Source of the DNA: Microbacteriaceae bacterium
Lineage (GTDB): Bacteria; Actinomycetota; Actinomycetes; Actinomycetales; Microbacteriaceae
DNA length: 8,267 nt
Reading direction: 5' to 3'
Assembly: GCA_016463265.1 (NCBI GenBank)
Contig: JAEMRP010000021.1
Span: forward strand, 1-8,267
Shown here: piece by piece, positions 6,567 through 8,267 of the stretch
Layout: every line of letters begins with the position of its first letter
Numbering within the stretch: position 1 is the first letter of the stretch
Translations under genes and position numbers: made by a program
The notes under the pieces: generated by a model
Database searches by the model: none
Seen by the model: the letters and a program-made list of their open reading frames with translations, nothing else
Told to the model about the DNA's origin: nothing

Positions 6567-7886
6567 ATGAATGATTCGCTCCGAACCCCCACTAAAAACG
6601 ACGCCGTCCGAACGGCCGACACCGACTCGGTATTCCATTCGTGGTCGGCTCAGTCGACGCTCGCGCCGTTTGTCATCGCTGGCGGTAAGGGCTGCGAGGT
6701 CTGGGATTACGAGGGCAACACGTATCTCGATTTCTCGAGCATGCTCGTCAACGTCAACATCGGGCACCAGCACCCTAAGGTGGTGGAGGCGATCAAGGCG
6801 CAGGCCGACATCCTCACCACCGTCGCCCCGGCCCATGCGAACAATATGCGCGCACTCGCGGCCCAAAAGATTCTCGACCACGCGCCCGCGAACTTCCACA
6901 AGGTGTTCTTCACCAACGGGGGCGCCGACGCGGTCGAAAACGCGGTTCGTATGGCGCGGATTCACACGGGCCGCGACAAGGTCATCTCGTTCTATCGCTC
7001 GTATCACGGCAACACGGGGGCGGCCATCGTCGCGACGGGCGATTGGCGCCGAATCCCCAACGAATACGCCCGCGGTCATCTGCACGTGTTCGGACCATAT
7101 CTGTATCGCAGCGAATACTGGTCGACAACTCCGGAACAGGAATCCGAGCGCGCCCTGCACCACCTCGAGCGCGTGATCCAAGCTCAAGGAGCCGACTCGA
7201 TCGCGGCGTTCCTTTTCGAAACGGTTCCCGGCACCGCGGGAATCCTGACTCCCCCGCCCGGCTTCCTCAAGGGCGTCCGAGCCCTCGCTGACAAGTACGG
7301 AATCGTCCTCATCCTCGACGAGGTTATGGCCGGATTCGGCCGAACCGGCGAGTGGTTTGCCTTCGACGCTTTCGACGTCGTCCCCGACTTGGTTTCCTTC
7401 GCGAAGGGCGTCAACTCGGGTTACATCCCCGTCGGTGGCGTGCTGATTGCCGATCACATCGCGAAAACGTTCGACGAGCGCGTCTTCCCCGGCGGCCTCA
7501 CCTATTCGGGCCACCCGCTCGCCACCGCCAGCATCGTCGCCGCCATCACCGCGATGGAGGACGAAGGCATCATCGAGAACGCCCGTTCCATCGGCGCCAA
7601 CGTTCTGGGCCCCGGCCTTCGCGAACTGCAAGCCAAGCACGACGTCATCGGCGATGTCCGCGGTTCCGGAGTGTTCTGGGCTGTCGAGTTCGTCACCGAT
7701 CGCGGGGCACGTACCCCCGTTGATGCCGCCTGGATGGGAAAGCTTCGGACGGCGCTGTTCGCCGCTGGACTCGTCCCGTTCATGGCCGACAACCGCCTGC
7801 ACGTCGTGCCGCCGTGTGTCATCACCGAGGACGAGGCGCGTCGCGGACTTGCGATTATCGACCAGGTCTTGGCCGAACTGAAATAG
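6567..7886 (+). CDS. Class III PLP-dependent aminotransferase, taurine:pyruvate / omega-transaminase-like (439 aa)
   Basis: Fold-type I enzyme that moves an amino group from an amine or amino acid (often a terminal amine) to a keto acid, usually pyruvate or 2-oxoglutarate, through pyridoxal phosphate. Visible hallmarks: WDYEGNTYLDFSS (46-58), NIGHQHPKV (64-72), phosphate-binding TNGGADAVENAVRMAR (116-131), cofactor-stacking YRSYHG (143-148), LDEVMAGFGRTG (250-261) with D251 for the pyridine nitrogen, Schiff-base lysine K280 in SFAKGVNSGY, and LTYSGHPLA (311-319). The N-terminal HSWSAQ...VNVNIGHQHPKV pattern resembles taurine:pyruvate and beta-alanine/omega-aminotransferases more than the argD, gabT or hemL types; that assignment is from memory and substrate is unproven. 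Length is normal for the family. The gene uses no TTA, CTA or TCA codon. It follows gnd after 64 nt, probably with its own promoter, and ends 31 nt before a nitroreductase gene. Neither neighbour suggests a substrate. Confidence 0.92.
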   Translation: MNDSLRTPTKNDAVRTADTDSVFHSWSAQSTLAPFVIAGGKGCEVWDYEGNTYLDFSSMLVNVNIGHQHPKVVEAIKAQADILTTVAPAHANNMRALAAQKILDHAPANFHKVFFTNGGADAVENAVRMARIHTGRDKVISFYRSYHGNTGAAIVATGDWRRIPNEYARGHLHVFGPYLYRSEYWSTTPEQESERALHHLERVIQAQGADSIAAFLFETVPGTAGILTPPPGFLKGVRALADKYGIVLILDEVMAGFGRTGEWFAFDAFDVVPDLVSFAKGVNSGYIPVGGVLIADHIAKTFDERVFPGGLTYSGHPLATASIVAAITAMEDEGIIENARSIGANVLGPGLRELQAKHDVIGDVRGSGVFWAVEFVTDRGARTPVDAAWMGKLRTALFAAGLVPFMADNRLHVVPPCVITEDEARRGLAIIDQVLAELK

Positions 7887-7917
7887 CCGCTGCCCGTCGA
7901 ACGGCACAATGCCAACT

Positions 7918-8267
7918 ATGGACTCCGCCAAATTCAGCGCCCTGCTAGCTTCACGACGCAGCACTCGCGACTTCCTGCCGAAACCCGTTCCGCAGAACAT
8001 CATCGACGCGGTTCTGACCGACGCGATGACTGCCCCGAGCTGGTCGAACACCCGCCCCTACATGGTCGCGGTGGCGACGGGGGATGCTCGCAATCGCATC
8101 TCGACCGAATTGCAGCGGCGATGGGCGATCGCCGGGGCAGCGCTTCGGGGATCGTGGTGGGACAAGGTGATGTTTTTCCTCAAGCGCGACGGTCTGCCGA
8201 CGAGTGACTATCAGGTGTGGCGCCCGTATCCGAAAGACGTGCAGCCTCGTAGCCAGAAGATCGGCCG
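7918..8267 (+). CDS. Nitroreductase-family flavoprotein, N-terminal part
   Basis: The first 116 residues are visible, open to the right window edge. Nitroreductase-fold proteins are dimeric FMN enzymes that use NAD(P)H to reduce nitroaromatics, quinones or other substrates; some members have quite different chemistry. The evidence is the FMN-phosphate motif ASRRSTRDF (11-19, with R13, R14, S15 and R17), the PVPQNIIDAVL segment (23-33) and APSWSNTRPY (39-48), the typical second block with the cofactor-contacting Asn. The following region contains a WW pair and FFLKRDG, and looks like the variable helical part. The C-terminal FMN and NAD(P)H residues are out of view. Two in-frame ATGs exist, at 7909 (MPTMDS) and 7918 (MDS). 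Neither has a Shine-Dalgarno sequence; CACAAT at 7905-7910 favours 7918 as a leaderless start. It is 31 nt after the aminotransferase, so co-transcription is also possible. Native substrate unknown. Confidence 0.88.
   Translation, partial: MDSAKFSALLASRRSTRDFLPKPVPQNIIDAVLTDAMTAPSWSNTRPYMVAVATGDARNRISTELQRRWAIAGAALRGSWWDKVMFFLKRDGLPTSDYQVWRPYPKDVQPRSQKIG

Noticed and set aside
7887..7917. Short dyads (CCGT-CGA-ACGG; TGCC...GGCA) in the aminotransferase-nitroreductase gap as a terminator or operator
   Set aside because: Arms of only 4 bp, mutually exclusive and without a T-tract; expected by chance in G+C-rich sequence.
6525..8051. 508-codon open frame on the minus strand, opposite the aminotransferase and nitroreductase genes
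   Set aside because: Over the aminotransferase its codons are in exact register with the plus-strand codons, so it stays open simply because that gene has no TTA, CTA or TCA codon. The translation shows no recognisable domain, while the plus strand has full class III aminotransferase motifs.
1..8267. Mobile elements, CRISPR arrays, tRNA/rRNA genes, toxin-antitoxin or defence genes
   Set aside because: I looked for transposase-like proteins, regularly spaced direct repeats, structured RNA genes and small paired reading frames and found none. All sizeable stretches are accounted for by housekeeping or metabolic genes.

Overview
The window looks like ordinary chromosome from a G+C-rich actinobacterium, most likely in or near the Microbacteriaceae. 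The reasons are the protein sequences (actinobacterial-type Gnd, Pth and L25/Ctc), the block rplY-pth-mfd-mazG, GTG start use, and scarcity of TTA, CTA and TCA codons. The family placement is an inference from memory of gene order and sequence style, not from a search.

Left two thirds (1-4864, minus strand): a compact housekeeping operon read right to left as rplY (ribosomal protein L25/Ctc), pth (peptidyl-tRNA hydrolase), mfd (transcription-repair coupling factor) and mazG (NTP pyrophosphohydrolase, cut by the window edge). Gene junctions are 2 nt, 26 nt and a 4-nt ATGA overlap, so one transcript with translational coupling is likely. The theme is upkeep of translation (L25 on 5S rRNA, Pth rescuing peptidyl-tRNA) and genome integrity (Mfd clearing stalled RNA polymerase, MazG removing aberrant nucleotides).

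Middle (4865-5062): a 198-bp divergent intergenic region between rplY and gnd. It carries a perfect 19-bp palindrome and two smaller dyads within 51 bp, plus a small hairpin just upstream of the rplY ribosome binding site. It is the most regulation-rich part of the window.

Right third (5063-8267, plus strand): gnd (6-phosphogluconate dehydrogenase of the oxidative pentose phosphate pathway), a class III PLP-dependent aminotransferase with taurine:pyruvate/omega-transaminase character, and the 5' part of a nitroreductase-family flavoprotein that runs off the window. The aminotransferase and probably the nitroreductase lack a Shine-Dalgarno sequence. The former has a -10-like hexamer placed for a leaderless transcript. 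No pathway obviously links these three genes.

I see no mobile element, CRISPR array, tRNA or rRNA gene, toxin-antitoxin pair or defence system, and no novel multi-gene system. The points worth checking are regulatory (palindrome cluster, leaderless starts), the two unusual active-site residues in Pth, and the unassigned aminotransferase substrate.
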